From positions 1,178,001-1,242,000 of the forward strand of contig JAYQMT010000005.1 in assembly GCA_038143955.1 (NCBI GenBank): DNA of 64,000 nt, written 5' to 3'. The translations under genes and the position numbers were made by a program. Shown here one piece after another: positions 10,176-20,581 of the stretch; position 1 is the stretch's first letter; every line of letters begins with the position of its first letter. Below the pieces are notes generated by a model that was given only the letters and a program-made list of their open reading frames with translations, had not been told where the DNA came from and searched no databases. This stretch comes from Porticoccus sp038143955 (GTDB lineage: Bacteria; Pseudomonadota; Gammaproteobacteria; Pseudomonadales; Porticoccaceae).

Positions 10176-11598
10176 TTATTTCTCTTGGATTTTTTTCACG
10201 ATCCTAGTTGTTGAGCAATTATCAAAGTAGTCTAGAACCTGGACTTCCCCGCCATAAGATTCAACAATCTCATAACCGACAACCTCATTTGGGCTGTAGT
10301 CTCCTCCTTTGACTAAAACATCTGGCTTAATTTTTTCAGCAAACGGTTCGGGGTATCATCATCAAATGAAATTACCCAATCTACTGCCTCTAGCCCGGCC
10401 AAAACAGCCATACGCTGATCGACGGTATTAATTGGACGCCCTGGCCCTTTTAAATTTGATACAGAAATATCTCCATTAATTGCGACTATTAATCTATCTC
10501 CATTATCTTTAGCTTGTTTAAGATAACCTACGTGACCAGCATGAAGAATGTCAAAACATCCATTTGTAAATACGATTTTTTCTCCTCTAGCTTTTGCCTC
10601 AGTTATCCCAGCCAAAAGCTGCTCATCATAAGTAATGCCAAACTCAGCCCCTCGATATTTATCCATAGCGCGATATAACTCTGGTTGACTAACGGTGGAT
10701 GTACCCAATTTACCAACCACAATACCAGCTGCAACATTAGCCATTTTTACTGCATCCAATATATCTATCCCAGAGGCTAGTGCCGCAGCTAAAACTGCAA
10801 TTACTGTATCACCAGCTCCAGTTACATCAAAAACTTCTCTTGCATGAGCAGGCAGGTGAACTGTTGGAGAATCTTTCCTCAGAAGAGTCATACCTTTTTC
10901 GCTACGAGTAATGAGTAGAGCCTCAATTTCTAATTTTGATATTAGTTTTTCTCCTTTTTCAGCTAATATTTTTTCACTAAAACATGGACCTACAACTGCC
11001 TGAAATTCGGAAAAATTTGGAGTGAGCAACGTAGCTCCCTTGTATACTTCAAAACTATCTCCCTTAGGGTCGACTAGAATAGGGATTTTTTTATTACGTG
11101 CTAACTTTATCAACCGGCGGGACTTTTCTAATGAACCTTTACCATAATCAGAAAGGACTAAAGCTCCTGAGCTAGATAACAATTTTTCTGCTTTTATTGT
11201 AACGATAGAAGCATCTTTATCTGTAAATAATTCCTCAAAATCAAGTCTTAGAAGCTGCTGATTTTGACTGATGATACGTAGTTTTTTTATTGTTGATTTA
11301 GAGTCAGATACCTGCAAATCATGGCTTATGCTTGCAGCGTCCAATTTAATTTTAAGAGTAATACCATCTTCATCTTCACCTATAGCACCAACTATAGTAA
11401 CGTCAGCACCTAAGGATGCCAGATTTAACGCTACGTTGCCTGACCCCCAATTCTTTCCTCTGATTGGGCAATATCTACAACAGGAACTGGTGCCTCTGGA
11501 GAAATTCTCTTTGAGGTTCCATGCCAATAACTATCTAACATGATATCCCCCACGACGAGCACCTGAGACAAATCAAATTTCGGAACTACTGGCATCAT
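10176..11598 (-). CDS. hldE: bifunctional heptose-7-phosphate kinase / heptose-1-phosphate adenylyltransferase (two frameshifts)
   Basis: Makes ADP-D-glycero-D-manno-heptose, the donor used by WaaC and WaaF. The N-terminal ribokinase-like domain carries GGxGN (after the first break), DYGKGSLE and DVTGAGDTVIAVLA. The C-terminal nucleotidyltransferase domain has TNGCFDILHAGHVGYL. Two frameshifts, each with one base missing, are needed: at the five-base run 11444-11448 (expected GGSGNVALNLASLG) and at the six-base run 10331-10336 (expected KKIKPDVLVKGGDY). With both repaired the protein runs from the ATG pair at 11595-11598 (GAGG upstream) to the stop at 10176-10178, about 474 residues, equal to the E. 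coli enzyme. It is the last gene of the LPS operon. Confidence 0.93.
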
Positions 11599-12028
11599 GG
11601 CCACATCCTCTATAAGTATTTTAATCAGCTATATTACCATAGAGCAATTTAAATAATATCCTCTGGGAAGCTTCTAGTTGTTTGGTTGAATTATTTGATT
11701 TTTAACGCTAACTAAGAGTATTACGGACATTGATATTAATAGCATAATCTACAAAAATGATAGAGTCGTTAAAATTTTATTACCATCGAGTAGGGTCATA
11801 GACATGACTATAGCTTAAACTCTTCTTCGACAAATTCAATAATTACTAGTGCTCTTATTAACCTACCTAAAACATCAGCATAATTATATGCAGGAATAAT
11901 AATACTAAACATCAACCGTTTTTTATCTGAAAGCACCACAGGCTAACCACTTTTCATTTATTCAAATGATATTATCAATCATTTCATACAACAACAGGTT
12001 GTTTATGCTTATAACTTTAATTCATTTT
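11599..12028. other. 430-base gap in the LPS operon
   Basis: This is the only stretch over 300 bases without an intact gene. Its upper part holds the start of a family 2 glycosyltransferase (listed separately). The rest, about 11600-11807, is AT-rich with stops in all frames. In Pseudomonas this side of hldE carries msbA and further LPS genes. None is recognisable here. GAGG at the low end probably serves as the hldE ribosome-binding site. Confidence 0.6.
11808..11912 (-). pseudogene. remnant of a family 2 glycosyltransferase
   Basis: An open frame of 34 codons begins with FSIIIPAYNYADVLGRLIRA, which is the unmistakable first beta-strand and helix of a GT2 (GT-A fold) glycosyltransferase. 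It ends at a stop at 11808-11810. Only about 200 bases remain before hldE, far too little for the 700 or more bases such a gene needs, and no later GT2 motif (DxD, ExD) is seen. It is therefore a truncated leftover rather than a gene with a simple frameshift. It lies in the operon orientation, downstream of the carbamoyltransferase, so it was probably an LPS core or O-chain sugar transferase. Confidence 0.65.
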
Positions 12029-13781
12029 TCATGATAACAACTTTAGTTTTGATGCATCTTTTGCTACTAAAACATCCTCCATTATTAAATATTGTAAATC
12101 TGAGCCAAAAAACATATCTAATGCATCTTTAGGGGAGCAGACCATAGGCTCTCCTCTTCTATTAAGAGAAGTATTCAACACTACTCCATTACCTGTAAGC
12201 TTTTCCATCTCTTCCATAAGTGCGTAATAACGGGGATGAGAATCCTTTTTTAAAGCTTGCGCTCTAGCAGTTCCATCCTCGTGAACCACCTCGGGAACCC
12301 TTAATTTCCAATCATCTTCTACTTTAAAAGTGAAGGTCATAAATGGGGCTGGGTGTGAGGTTGCAAACATCTTAGGCGCAACCCTATCCAACATGCTGGG
12401 ACAAAACGGTCTCCAGCGTTCCCTAAATTTGATTTGCTCATTAATCCGACCAGCAACACCTGGTGAACTTGGGCAACCTAATATAGATCTTCCCCTAGTG
12501 CTCTGGGCCCAAACTCCATTCTGCCCTGAAACCAAGCAACAGGATTTCCTTCAACTAAAATTTTGGCAATTTTTTCAGGGACTGAATTAATGATGCTATA
12601 AAAAGGTTTTTTCGAGTAGCTCTCACAAGCCTCAATACAATCAGAATTTGAAAAGCTTGGTCCTAGATATACATGTTCCATTTTCTCAGGATCAATACCT
12701 CTCTTTGCTAGTGAAAAAGTTGCTGCACCAATTGCCGTTCCTGCATCTCCAGAAGCTGGCTGTACGAATAACTCTTTTATATATTCTTTTGCTATTATTT
12801 TTTGATTTAGCTTAACATTAAGTGCGCCTCCACCCGCAAAAACTAGCTTCCCTGTTTCTTTAATAATATCACCAAGATAGTGATCCATTAATTGGAGCAC
12901 TATCTTTTCGAATAATGTCTGTATAGTCGCAGCATAATCAATATATGGCTCATCTGCGATATCGCCCTCTCTTTTAGGACCAAGCCAATCAATAAGTTTC
13001 TGGCTAAAGTAAAAACCTACGCCGTTTTCTTTGTAGCGTCTTAACCCAACAGTATTAACAAACTTAGTATTTATTTCAAAATTTTCGCCGTCAAATTTAA
13101 CTAAACGCGAAAAGTCATACTTCGACGGGTCGCCGTATGGAGCCATTCCCATCACTTTGTATTCACCATCCAACATCTCAAAACCTAGATATTCAGTAAT
13201 TGCTCCATAGAGGCCGCCTAGTGAATCAGGATCATAGAATTCTTTTATCTTATGGATTTTACCGTTTTCACCATAACCAAAAAAAGTGGTTGCGTATTCA
13301 CCCTTACCATCCACCCCCATAATCGCTGTTTTTTCTTTGAATCCACTCAAATGATACGCACTAGAAGCGTGAGCTAAGTGGTGCTCAACGGGTTCAAATT
13401 GGATTTTTTTGGATCAATTCCTAAATTTTTTAATAAGCTGAAAACTCGGTCCCTATAACGTCGATAACGCCTGTTACCATTCAGCAAAACGTCTAAAGCT
13501 CGATCAGGCGCATACCAATATCTCTTTACATAATGCCACCGTGCTTTAGAAAAAAATGAAATAGGTGAAAAAGGAATAGCTACCACATCAACTAATTCTG
13601 GTTTAATATTTGCAAATTTAAGACAAAATTTCGCTGCGTGAAATGGCATTTTTCCCTTAGCATGCTTACAGCGAATAAAGCGCTCCTCTTCAGCAGCTGC
13701 GATTAACTTATCATCGATATATAAAGCTGCTGAAGCGTCATGATTAAGTGCACCCGAAATACCAAGAATGATAGTAGACAA
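12029..13781 (-). CDS. NodU/CmcH-family carbamoyltransferase, LPS core (two frameshifts)
   Basis: An O-carbamoyltransferase of the NodU/CmcH family. Position and length match P. aeruginosa WapO (PA5005), which carbamoylates inner-core heptose. That function here is inferred from synteny. Features in order: ILGISGALNHDASAALY, AAAEEERFIRCKH, VEHHLAHASSAY, GGGALNVKLNQ, QGRMEFGPRALG, then the C-terminal domain with VLNTSLNRRGEPMV. Two frameshifts, each with one base missing, lie at the T7 run 13404-13410 and the C4 run 12492-12495 (expected RALGGRSIL). Repaired length is 584 residues. Its start lies 2 bases after the stop of the upstream kinase, so the two are cotranscribed. Confidence 0.85.
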
Positions 13782-13783
13782 AA

Positions 13784-15196
13784 TTAGACCTTTTTATTTT
13801 TTAAAGTGATATTAAGTTGCTCTGCAAGTGGACTTAAAATATCTTTGAAGTATACCCAAGTATTGCCTTGCCAATTTTCCATAAATCTCTCTATATCTCT
13901 TGTAAAAGCTTGATTCATAGATTCTTCAGAACTATGCCATTGTAGTGTATCTAGATCAATCATATAAAGAATGTTCTCGGAAACAATAAAGTTTGATGCC
14001 TTCATATCTCCATGACTTACTTTACTATGCCAAAGAATATCAAACAGACGTAACACTTCTTTACCTAGCCAGTTAGGGACTTGATTTTTACTTAAAGACA
14101 GCAACCAACTTTGAAGATTTTTTCCTTCTATATACTCAGTGACTAGATATGCTTCTTTACGAAATCTACCATTTCTATTTTCTCTCATAGCTATGGGTTG
14201 TGGTGTTGCAATTCCAAGTAATGCAAGTCGGTGAGCACCTTGCCATGACACACAGGCCCTGCTCGGTCGCCAACATCGGCTGAATCTATGTCTAAAGTCT
14301 TTTATATTATATCGTTTAATCGTCCAATCAGAATCCTTGTTATGAACTTTAACAACTGTAGCGGTATTTCCGCGCTTTAAAAATTTAGCTTGGCCGATAG
14401 TGATCTCTGGTTCATTTACTAATTGACTCAATTCTTTAGTCAAAAATTTTCTGGTTAGAGCGATAAAAAAATCTTTCGTTTTTAGCACTTTAAATTTAGT
14501 GCAGGACCTCATGCTCTTTGATAAAAAGCGCTTAATACGAAGCTCTCTCATAATCCTTATTGTATACGAGAAATCATCAATTGGAGGTAAATTTTCCCTG
14601 TAAGATGGAACGATAGAAGCTGCTATGCTGTCATAATCAGGGATCATTTGTGCAAAAAATAAAGCTAGGTTTTCTACTGGGTTCTTTAAGTTTCTGATGC
14701 CACCTCCATCTATCATATAAATTTTATCTTGGCTAAGCATAAAATTATCTAAGTGGATATCCTTCTGCATCCATCCATTAGCATGAAGTAGGCCAATGAT
14801 TTTCACAGCATCTTGTAATAATGGAGTCAATTTTTTCTTAGTAAAATTTTGGTAACAACTTGATAATGTTTGTGCGTCTTGTAGGAATTCAGTAGCAATA
14901 AAGTAGCCACCTCCTTTATCAATTAAGCCCCAAATTTTTTTAGGGCAAGGTACACCTGAATCATGTATCGCATCTAATCCTGCCTGTTCAATCACGAGAT
15001 CTTTCTTTCTGAAAAAAAGTTTAACAAGAACTTCCGCACCGCCCCATATTGAACGAAAAACTATACGCTTTCCTGGAAGATGACGAAATACTTCCTCACA
15101 AATAAGACGCTCTCTTCCTGGAACATCTAGTTCAAAGGGAGTCGTTAATGGGTCCTCCATTGCTTTTAGTTGGTCAAGAGATAGTAGATCATGCAT
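13784..15196 (-). CDS. tandem lipopolysaccharide kinase-fold protein (InaA/WaaP family)
   Basis: A 470-residue protein with two kinase-like halves. The first half has GGAEVLVKLFF (lysine of the N-lobe), then QKDIHLDNFML and IYMIDGGGI, the catalytic-loop and DxG-like motifs. The second half repeats this as NTATVVKVHN, SHGDMKASNFIV and LYMIDLDTL. Both halves keep the Asp and Asn of the HxDxxxxN loop, so both could be active. Length and position match PA5006 of P. aeruginosa, a predicted kinase of the core-phosphorylation cluster. The sugar it phosphorylates is not known. No signal peptide or membrane span is seen. It lies between waaP and the carbamoyltransferase in one operon. The gene is intact. 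Confidence 0.82.
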   Translation of the reverse strand: MHDLLSLDQLKAMEDPLTTPFELDVPGRERLICEEVFRHLPGKRIVFRSIWGGAEVLVKLFFRKKDLVIEQAGLDAIHDSGVPCPKKIWGLIDKGGGYFIATEFLQDAQTLSSCYQNFTKKKLTPLLQDAVKIIGLLHANGWMQKDIHLDNFMLSQDKIYMIDGGGIRNLKNPVENLALFFAQMIPDYDSIAASIVPSYRENLPPIDDFSYTIRIMRELRIKRFLSKSMRSCTKFKVLKTKDFFIALTRKFLTKELSQLVNEPEITIGQAKFLKRGNTATVVKVHNKDSDWTIKRYNIKDFRHRFSRCWRPSRACVSWQGAHRLALLGIATPQPIAMRENRNGRFRKEAYLVTEYIEGKNLQSWLLSLSKNQVPNWLGKEVLRLFDILWHSKVSHGDMKASNFIVSENILYMIDLDTLQWHSSEESMNQAFTRDIERFMENWQGNTWVYFKDILSPLAEQLNITLKNKKV

Positions 15197-15259
15197 TGTT
15201 TATCTTTTCCTCTAAAGGAGACACTATAAATCTATATTAGTAAAACTTAATGAGGTAAT

Positions 15260-16075
15260 TCAAGTATGGTAGCCTTTTCGAACACCTTTATCATGAAGGT
15301 TTTTTGCTTCAAGTTTAACAGATTCCCAAAAACTAGGGTCATCATTTATTATCTGTTTCAAAAATCCTTGTTTGTACTCCCGCATAAAACAAAAAGCATC
15401 TCTTTGATTGAATCCTGAATTAATAGCTGAGTAATAAAGGGCGGATAGATCCTTGTGTTTCCACCTCTTTGGTGTTCTCTTTCTTATCTGCATGCGATGT
15501 AAATCGATAAGTGAAATAACTTGCTCAATAAAAATATTTTTTTTAGTTTCCTTAGTGGTCCCAATTAAAAAATGACAAAGATAATAATCTCGATGATTCA
15601 TTCCATTTTCATGCATTATCCTAGTTATTTTGGCGAGCCTCTTGACTAATTTTCGCCTTTGATTCAGATCTACATCTTTAAGTGTACTAGGATTACATAC
15701 TTCGTCTAACGGTTCTGTTGGCTCAAGCGCTTCAGTAATTATAAACGAAATCCTAGTAGCTGGGTTCCAGCCATTTGAGCCATAGGCTCTAACAACCATC
15801 GTATTAATGCCTAATTCGCTTAATCGGATAATAGCCTTGTACTCATTTATAGCTCCTAATATAGGTTTTTTAAAACATAAAAGATTTTTTAAAATCTCTT
15901 TCCAGCCAACTCCTGTATGTATTTTTATGAAATAAACTGAACCATCTAGCTCTATTCGCTTTGTACAACGATCTCCCATATCTCGATAAATTTTGCCAGT
16001 TAAAGAAAATACTTCTTTAAAAGGGTCTAAATTTTGCCATTTTGTTGCAAAAGGTTCGGTCAAAAATAATTTCAT
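15260..16075 (-). CDS. waaP: lipopolysaccharide core heptose(I) kinase
   Basis: A eukaryotic-like sugar kinase that phosphorylates the first heptose of the inner core, a step essential in Pseudomonas for LPS transport. The catalytic loop is NHRDYYLCHFLIG and the metal-binding aspartate lies in VISLIDLHRMQI, both typical of WaaP. The 271 residues fit the family (about 268). The start codon overlaps the waaG stop by four bases (ATGA), which indicates translational coupling. The gene is intact, flanked by a broken waaG and the tandem kinase. Confidence 0.93.
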   Translation of the reverse strand: MKLFLTEPFATKWQNLDPFKEVFSLTGKIYRDMGDRCTKRIELDGSVYFIKIHTGVGWKEILKNLLCFKKPILGAINEYKAIIRLSELGINTMVVRAYGSNGWNPATRISFIITEALEPTEPLDEVCNPSTLKDVDLNQRRKLVKRLAKITRIMHENGMNHRDYYLCHFLIGTTKETKKNIFIEQVISLIDLHRMQIRKRTPKRWKHKDLSALYYSAINSGFNQRDAFCFMREYKQGFLKQIINDDPSFWESVKLEAKNLHDKGVRKGYHT

Positions 16076-17208
16076 TCGGCTTTATCCACCCAATTTTTTT
16101 TGATTACTTGATCAATTACATCTACTGCCTTTATAGGCATATCATAAATGTCTGCGGTATTAGAGAAGTTAATCCCGTTATTTCGTAATATTAACTTATC
16201 TGCTAGTAAAATTTCCTCTAAATTCCTGTTGAACGTGTTTTGCGAGTAAGGTGAATTTATCAAAATTCCCGCTTGTGCTTCTTTTACATAATGTGCATAT
16301 CCACAAACGTCTGTAACTATTGAGGGAAGACCAGCAACTAAAGCTTCAAGTATTACCCCTCCAGTATTCTCAGCATAGGAAGGTGTAATAGAACATCTGC
16401 ACCCTGCAAAAATTTTGGAATATCATCTCGTCCAGAAAAAAAGTTACAATATCAGCTATATTCAACTTTTGTGCTTGAGAGATATACTCATTGGGATCAT
16501 CTTGGCCAATAATAAAAAACTTTATCTTATTTTTTAATTTGATCGGTAAAGCTGCTATAGCCCGCAAACTTCTATCTAAACCTTTAGTACGAAAACCTGA
16601 ACCTATTTGTAATAGTAGAATCTCATCATTCTCTAAATTAAATTCTTTCCTAAACGAGTTGCGAATATCAGATGAATTTTCTGGAGCGCGACGATCACGG
16701 CTGATACCTGGGGGAGCATATTTATCAAGGCTGGGTCTGTATCGTAAAAATCCTGAAATAGTTTTTTTTGTATAGGAGAAAACATTAAAATATTTACGCC
16801 TGCTTTTTGTTCAAAAACAGCCTTTTCAAACCTAGCAAAATGCTTATATCGTGATGTGTATCGGTACCACCATGGTCTTAATTTACGCGATTTATGCTCA
16901 TAGCAAGGATCGCCACAATAATAAACATCGAGGCCGGGCATTTTGTTGAAACCTATGACCAAGTCTATGGATTCATGTTTCAGATTTTCATTGAGCCATC
17001 TAGAAAAGAATTGGTATTTTTTTATATTTCTAATGGCATCTGTTTTAATAATCACGATTTTTAAAAATTCAGGCTTTTCACCCTCCCATTCAAGTGTATA
17101 TACAGTAACTCTGTGTCCGCGCTTTGAGCACTCCTCAGCGATTTTTAGAAAATTCCTTTGCATGCCTCCAAACGGGAAATACTTGTACAAACAAATTGCT
17201 AGCTTCAT
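16072..17208 (-). CDS. waaG: LPS core glycosyltransferase I, GT4 (three frameshifts)
   Basis: A GT-B family 4 transferase that adds the first hexose of the outer core to heptose II. The N-terminal domain begins MKLAICLYKYFPFGGMQRNF, with the nucleotide-sugar domain later carrying IGSGFRTKGLDRSL, FFIIGQDDPNEY and HPSYAENTGGVILEAL, whose glutamate is the catalytic EX7E type. The frame breaks three times, each with one base missing: at the G5 run 16710-16714 (expected MLPPGISRDR), the A7 run 16436-16442 (expected FFSGRDDIPKFLQGADVLL) and near 16383-16384 (expected LLHPSYAEN). Repaired length is about 379 residues, equal to the family. It is sandwiched without gaps between waaC and waaP. Confidence 0.92.
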
Positions 17209-18264
17209 TTATTTGAATATCTCCTTTTTTATAGTGGCCTCAAGATCATCGATAACAATATTCTTTTTTATTAACTTTATAAAATTTTCGAAAACTATGT
17301 TTGCTGTAAGCCCCTGAAAACCATGGCATGACCTATCTACTTTTAGTGAAAATGGACACTTTTTGGACATACACAAACAAGGAGAATTAGATAAAAGACT
17401 TTTTTGGTCTGGACCATACAAACCAGTTAAAAGAGGGTTTGTTGGGCCAAAAATACCTAGCGTAGGGATACCTAGAGCAGAAGAAAGGTGTCCTAGGCCA
17501 GTATCAACAGAAATGCATCCGGAAGCCTTTTTCAGTAAAAAAACTATTTCTGTTAGTGTCATTTTAGGGAGAACTTCAGCTCCAGAAATATCAGCGATTC
17601 GTTCTGCACGTGATTTTTCTTGATTATTACCCCATGGTAAAAAAACTTTATAGCCAGCTGTTTCGAGCAAACGACTCAATGCTATCCAAGATTCTTCTGG
17701 CCAATGTTTGGAAGGCCAAGTTGTGCCATGCATTAAAACAACATATTGATTATTTCCTGGGCTGGAAAAAAGATTGTAATTTCCTATACTTGAATTTAAC
17801 TGATAACCTAATGACTTTGAGAATAAAATACGAGTTCGTTCAACTGCATGAATATCTTTGGGTATACTGAATCGATGGTCATAAAAAAATGATGCTATTG
17901 ATTCTCTTGCGGAAGCCTTATCAAAACCATATCTATCTCCATGTGCCTGCTTAGTGAGCCATGCACTTTTGAAAAGGCCTTGAGCGTCGATTATAGCATC
18001 ATAGGGATACAAGCTGAGTTTTCTCTTTAGCTCTAAATGCTCCTTTGAGTTCCAAAATTTAAAAATATTCTTACGCCACCTTCTCATGGAAACAGGGATA
18101 ATTTGATCCACTTGATCGTTCAAGTGGGGTATGTAAGAAAAATTTTCTTCAACGACCCAATCAAACTTAATATCTGGAATAGCAAGACTAGCGTCATACA
18201 GAGCAGGAAGGGTATGAACAATATCGCCTAATGAAGAGGTTTTTACTATTAAAACTCTTTTCAT
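17209..18264 (-). CDS. waaC: ADP-heptose:LPS heptosyltransferase I
   Basis: GT9 enzyme that transfers the first L,D-heptose to Kdo. MKRVLIVKTSSLGDIVHTLP is the family N-terminus, followed by FDWVVEENF, ALYDASLAIP and DAIIDAQGLFKSA. The donor-binding C-terminal domain carries MHGTTWPSKHWPEESWIAL and CISVDTGLGHLSSALG, then LGIFGPTNP. The 351 residues are as expected. The start codon overlaps the waaF stop by four bases and the stop abuts the waaG start, so waaF-waaC-waaG-waaP are translationally coupled. The gene is intact. Confidence 0.95.
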   Translation of the reverse strand: MKRVLIVKTSSLGDIVHTLPALYDASLAIPDIKFDWVVEENFSYIPHLNDQVDQIIPVSMRRWRKNIFKFWNSKEHLELKRKLSLYPYDAIIDAQGLFKSAWLTKQAHGDRYGFDKASARESIASFFYDHRFSIPKDIHAVERTRILFSKSLGYQLNSSIGNYNLFSSPGNNQYVVLMHGTTWPSKHWPEESWIALSRLLETAGYKVFLPWGNNQEKSRAERIADISGAEVLPKMTLTEIVFLLKKASGCISVDTGLGHLSSALGIPTLGIFGPTNPLLTGLYGPDQKSLLSNSPCLCMSKKCPFSLKVDRSCHGFQGLTANIVFENFIKLIKKNIVIDDLEATIKKEIFK

Positions 18265-19313
18265 TTACCACCCACCAATCTTAATAGCTCAGAAATCACT
18301 TTAGCTGGAGTTAGGTCATTTAAGCATTTCATACTATTTATGGGGCATATTCTCTTAAAACAGGGACCACATTCTACAGGAATAGATAATGCAACAGCCT
18401 TATTGTTGAGTGGAGGAGTGAAGTGCGGTGAAGTTGATCCATATAAAACAATTAATGGTGTGTCTACAGCTGCCGATATATGCATCAATCCAGAATCGTT
18501 AGTAACTACAATATTGGCAACTGACAATAAATCGATTGCTTCATCTAGCAGAGTTAAACCGGCAAGGTTATAACACCAGTCGCGGTCACTTTGAGATAAA
18601 TAGTTGATAATTTCTTGGCCGACTTGTTTATCTCTACCTGAGCCTAGTAGCCAAACTTGCCATCCTTCAGATATTCTATTTGATGCAACTTCAGCATAAT
18701 ATTTTGCTGGCCATTGTTTGGAGGGACCAAATTCTGCTCCTGCACATAAAACTAAAATCTTACGATCGCAATTTAATTCTAATTTTTTAATGAGGTCTAC
18801 CGCTCTATCTTTAGAAGATTTTAACGCCGGAGGTACTATAGATTTGGGTAAAATTGTATCTTTGGCTAAAGCGAGCGCAGCGAAACGTTGAACCATTAAT
18901 GGGTAGGATTTTTTTTTCAAGCCACGAATATCATTTATTAATCCATAGCGCATTTCCCCTTTCCAACCTGTTCTGTGTTGAATTTTTGCGAACCATGGAA
19001 TAAGTGCTGATTTTAAAGAATTAGGTAAAATTATTGCTTGTGTGTATTTCTCTGTCCGGAGCTTAATTCCAATTTGCCGTCTAAGCCTCCAGTTAAAAAT
19101 CCCATGACCAATAGGCATATCAATCGCTCGGGATACCTCAGGCATACGATTTAGTATTGGTTGACTCCAACTGGGGGCCAAAACATCTATTGATACGTCA
19201 ACATTTTGTTGTTTAAGCAATATAAATAATGATTGGGCCATCACCATATCACCCACCCATGAGGGGCCTATGACGAGTATTTTTTTTGCTATTACTTTCT
19301 TTTCAGATGCCAT
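18261..19313 (-). CDS. waaF: ADP-heptose:LPS heptosyltransferase II
   Basis: GT9 enzyme that adds the second heptose of the inner core. KILVIGPSWVGDMVMAQSLF at the start is diagnostic of WaaF. RHRTGWKGEMRYGL-like (QHRTGWKGEMRYGLIND) and GAEFGPSKQWPAKYYAEVA follow, and IVVTNDSGLMHISAAV contains the catalytic-site Asp. Cysteines near the end (CGPCFKRICP and the later MKCLNDL) are also conserved in this subgroup. The 350 residues are normal. ilvE ends 43 bases on the far side of its start and is read in the same direction, as in Pseudomonas. The gene is intact. Confidence 0.95.
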   Translation of the reverse strand: MASEKKVIAKKILVIGPSWVGDMVMAQSLFILLKQQNVDVSIDVLAPSWSQPILNRMPEVSRAIDMPIGHGIFNWRLRRQIGIKLRTEKYTQAIILPNSLKSALIPWFAKIQHRTGWKGEMRYGLINDIRGLKKKSYPLMVQRFAALALAKDTILPKSIVPPALKSSKDRAVDLIKKLELNCDRKILVLCAGAEFGPSKQWPAKYYAEVASNRISEGWQVWLLGSGRDKQVGQEIINYLSQSDRDWCYNLAGLTLLDEAIDLLSVANIVVTNDSGLMHISAAVDTPLIVLYGSTSPHFTPPLNNKAVALSIPVECGPCFKRICPINSMKCLNDLTPAKVISELLRLVGGK

Positions 19314-19355
19314 ATTTATATAAACTATTATTGGCTCTAGAAGAAATTATAAGTT

Positions 19356-20285
19356 TCATTTTGCTACAGGTGCAAGCCAGTCTGAATACTCAGGTATCTT
19401 ACCTCGCACTAAATCAAAATACTGTTTTTGCATTAGTTCGGTCAATGGGCCTCGATGGCCAGCACCCAAACTTCTACCATCCAGCTCGCTAATTGGCAGT
19501 ACTTCGGCTGCTGTACCAGTAAAAAATGCCTCATCAGCAACATAAACTTCATCACGTGTAATGCGCTTTTCGACAATTTTACAGCCGGCTTTTTCAGCTA
19601 AATTTATTACAGTTTTTCGAGTAATGCCATCAAGACAAGCACTTAGTTCTGGTGTGTAAACAACTCCATCTCTTACTATGAAAACGTTTTCACCACTACC
19701 TTCAGCAATAAAACCATCGACATCCAGCATTAAAGCTTCTTCACAACCACAGTCTAAAGCCTCTCTTAAAGCTAACATAGAGTTAATATAATTTCCGTTG
19801 GCCTTTGCTTTAGTCATCGTAATATTAGGGTGGTGTCTGGTATATGATGATGTGCGAACCTTTATACCGCTCTTTAAGGCCTCAGGTGACATATATGATG
19901 GCCAATCCCAAGCGGCGACTATTGCATGTACTTTTAGTCCTTCTGCACGAAGTCCCATTCCTTCAGATCCTAAAAATACCATAGGCCTTAGATAGGCTTC
20001 TTTAAGTTTATTTTCACGAACAACTAACTTTTGAGCTTCGTTAATTTGTTTTTTACTGAAAGGTATATCTATATTTAAGATCTTTGCAGAACGATATAAG
20101 CGATCAGTATGATCATGCAAACGAAAAATAGCGGCTCCTTCTCTTTCAGTATCATATGCTCGAACACCTTCAAAAACTCCAAGACCGTAGTGGAGTGTAT
20201 GAGTCAAAACATGTACTTTCGCTTCACGCCAAGGAACCATTTCGCCATCAAACCAAATCCAGCCATCTCTATCGGCAAATGACAT
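19356..20285 (-). CDS. ilvE: branched-chain amino acid aminotransferase
   Basis: A fold-type IV, PLP-dependent transaminase that makes leucine, isoleucine and valine from their keto acids. It begins with DGWIWFDGEMVPWREAKVHV and has the early HTLHYGLGVFEGVRAY stretch typical of IlvE. The PLP lysine is in TMTKAKANGNYINSM, and EALMLDVDGFIAEGSGEN and FFTGTAAEVLPI complete the cofactor pocket. The 309 residues match the family. It is the first gene of the minus-strand LPS unit, the same position it has next to waaF in P. aeruginosa. The gene is intact. Confidence 0.96.
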   Translation of the reverse strand: MSFADRDGWIWFDGEMVPWREAKVHVLTHTLHYGLGVFEGVRAYDTEREGAAIFRLHDHTDRLYRSAKILNIDIPFSKKQINEAQKLVVRENKLKEAYLRPMVFLGSEGMGLRAEGLKVHAIVAAWDWPSYMSPEALKSGIKVRTSSYTRHHPNITMTKAKANGNYINSMLALREALDCGCEEALMLDVDGFIAEGSGENVFIVRDGVVYTPELSACLDGITRKTVINLAEKAGCKIVEKRITRDEVYVADEAFFTGTAAEVLPISELDGRSLGAGHRGPLTELMQKQYFDLVRGKIPEYSDWLAPVAK

Positions 20286-20514
20286 TTCATACTCCTAAAT
20301 AAAATTTTAAAATTGTATATGTCCACTATACACGTTAATTAACAATTATAGCCTCCAACTGTAGGCATAATAAAGACAAAGCCCGATGAAAAAAAATTAT
20401 TTATATACTTTTGAAATATATGCATTATGTAATAGCCTAAGTATTCTTATAAAACCCATATAGTTGCAATAAAATTAATGAATCCATTATTTTATATTAA
20501 GTCTCATAAGATCC

Positions 20515-20543
20515 TATGTTTTGCGGTCAGCGTTACCTATAAT
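20515..20543 (+). promoter_or_regulatory. candidate sigma-70 promoter for argA
   Basis: A perfect -10 box TATAAT lies at 20538-20543, about 40 bases before the argA ATG. The hexamer 17 bases upstream, TATGTT, is only a weak -35. It is in the 296-base divergent region between ilvE and argA, in which nothing else stands out. Confidence 0.4.
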
Positions 20544-20581
20544 GCAGTTTGATACAAAAAACCAAAAATTAAGAGCTAGCA

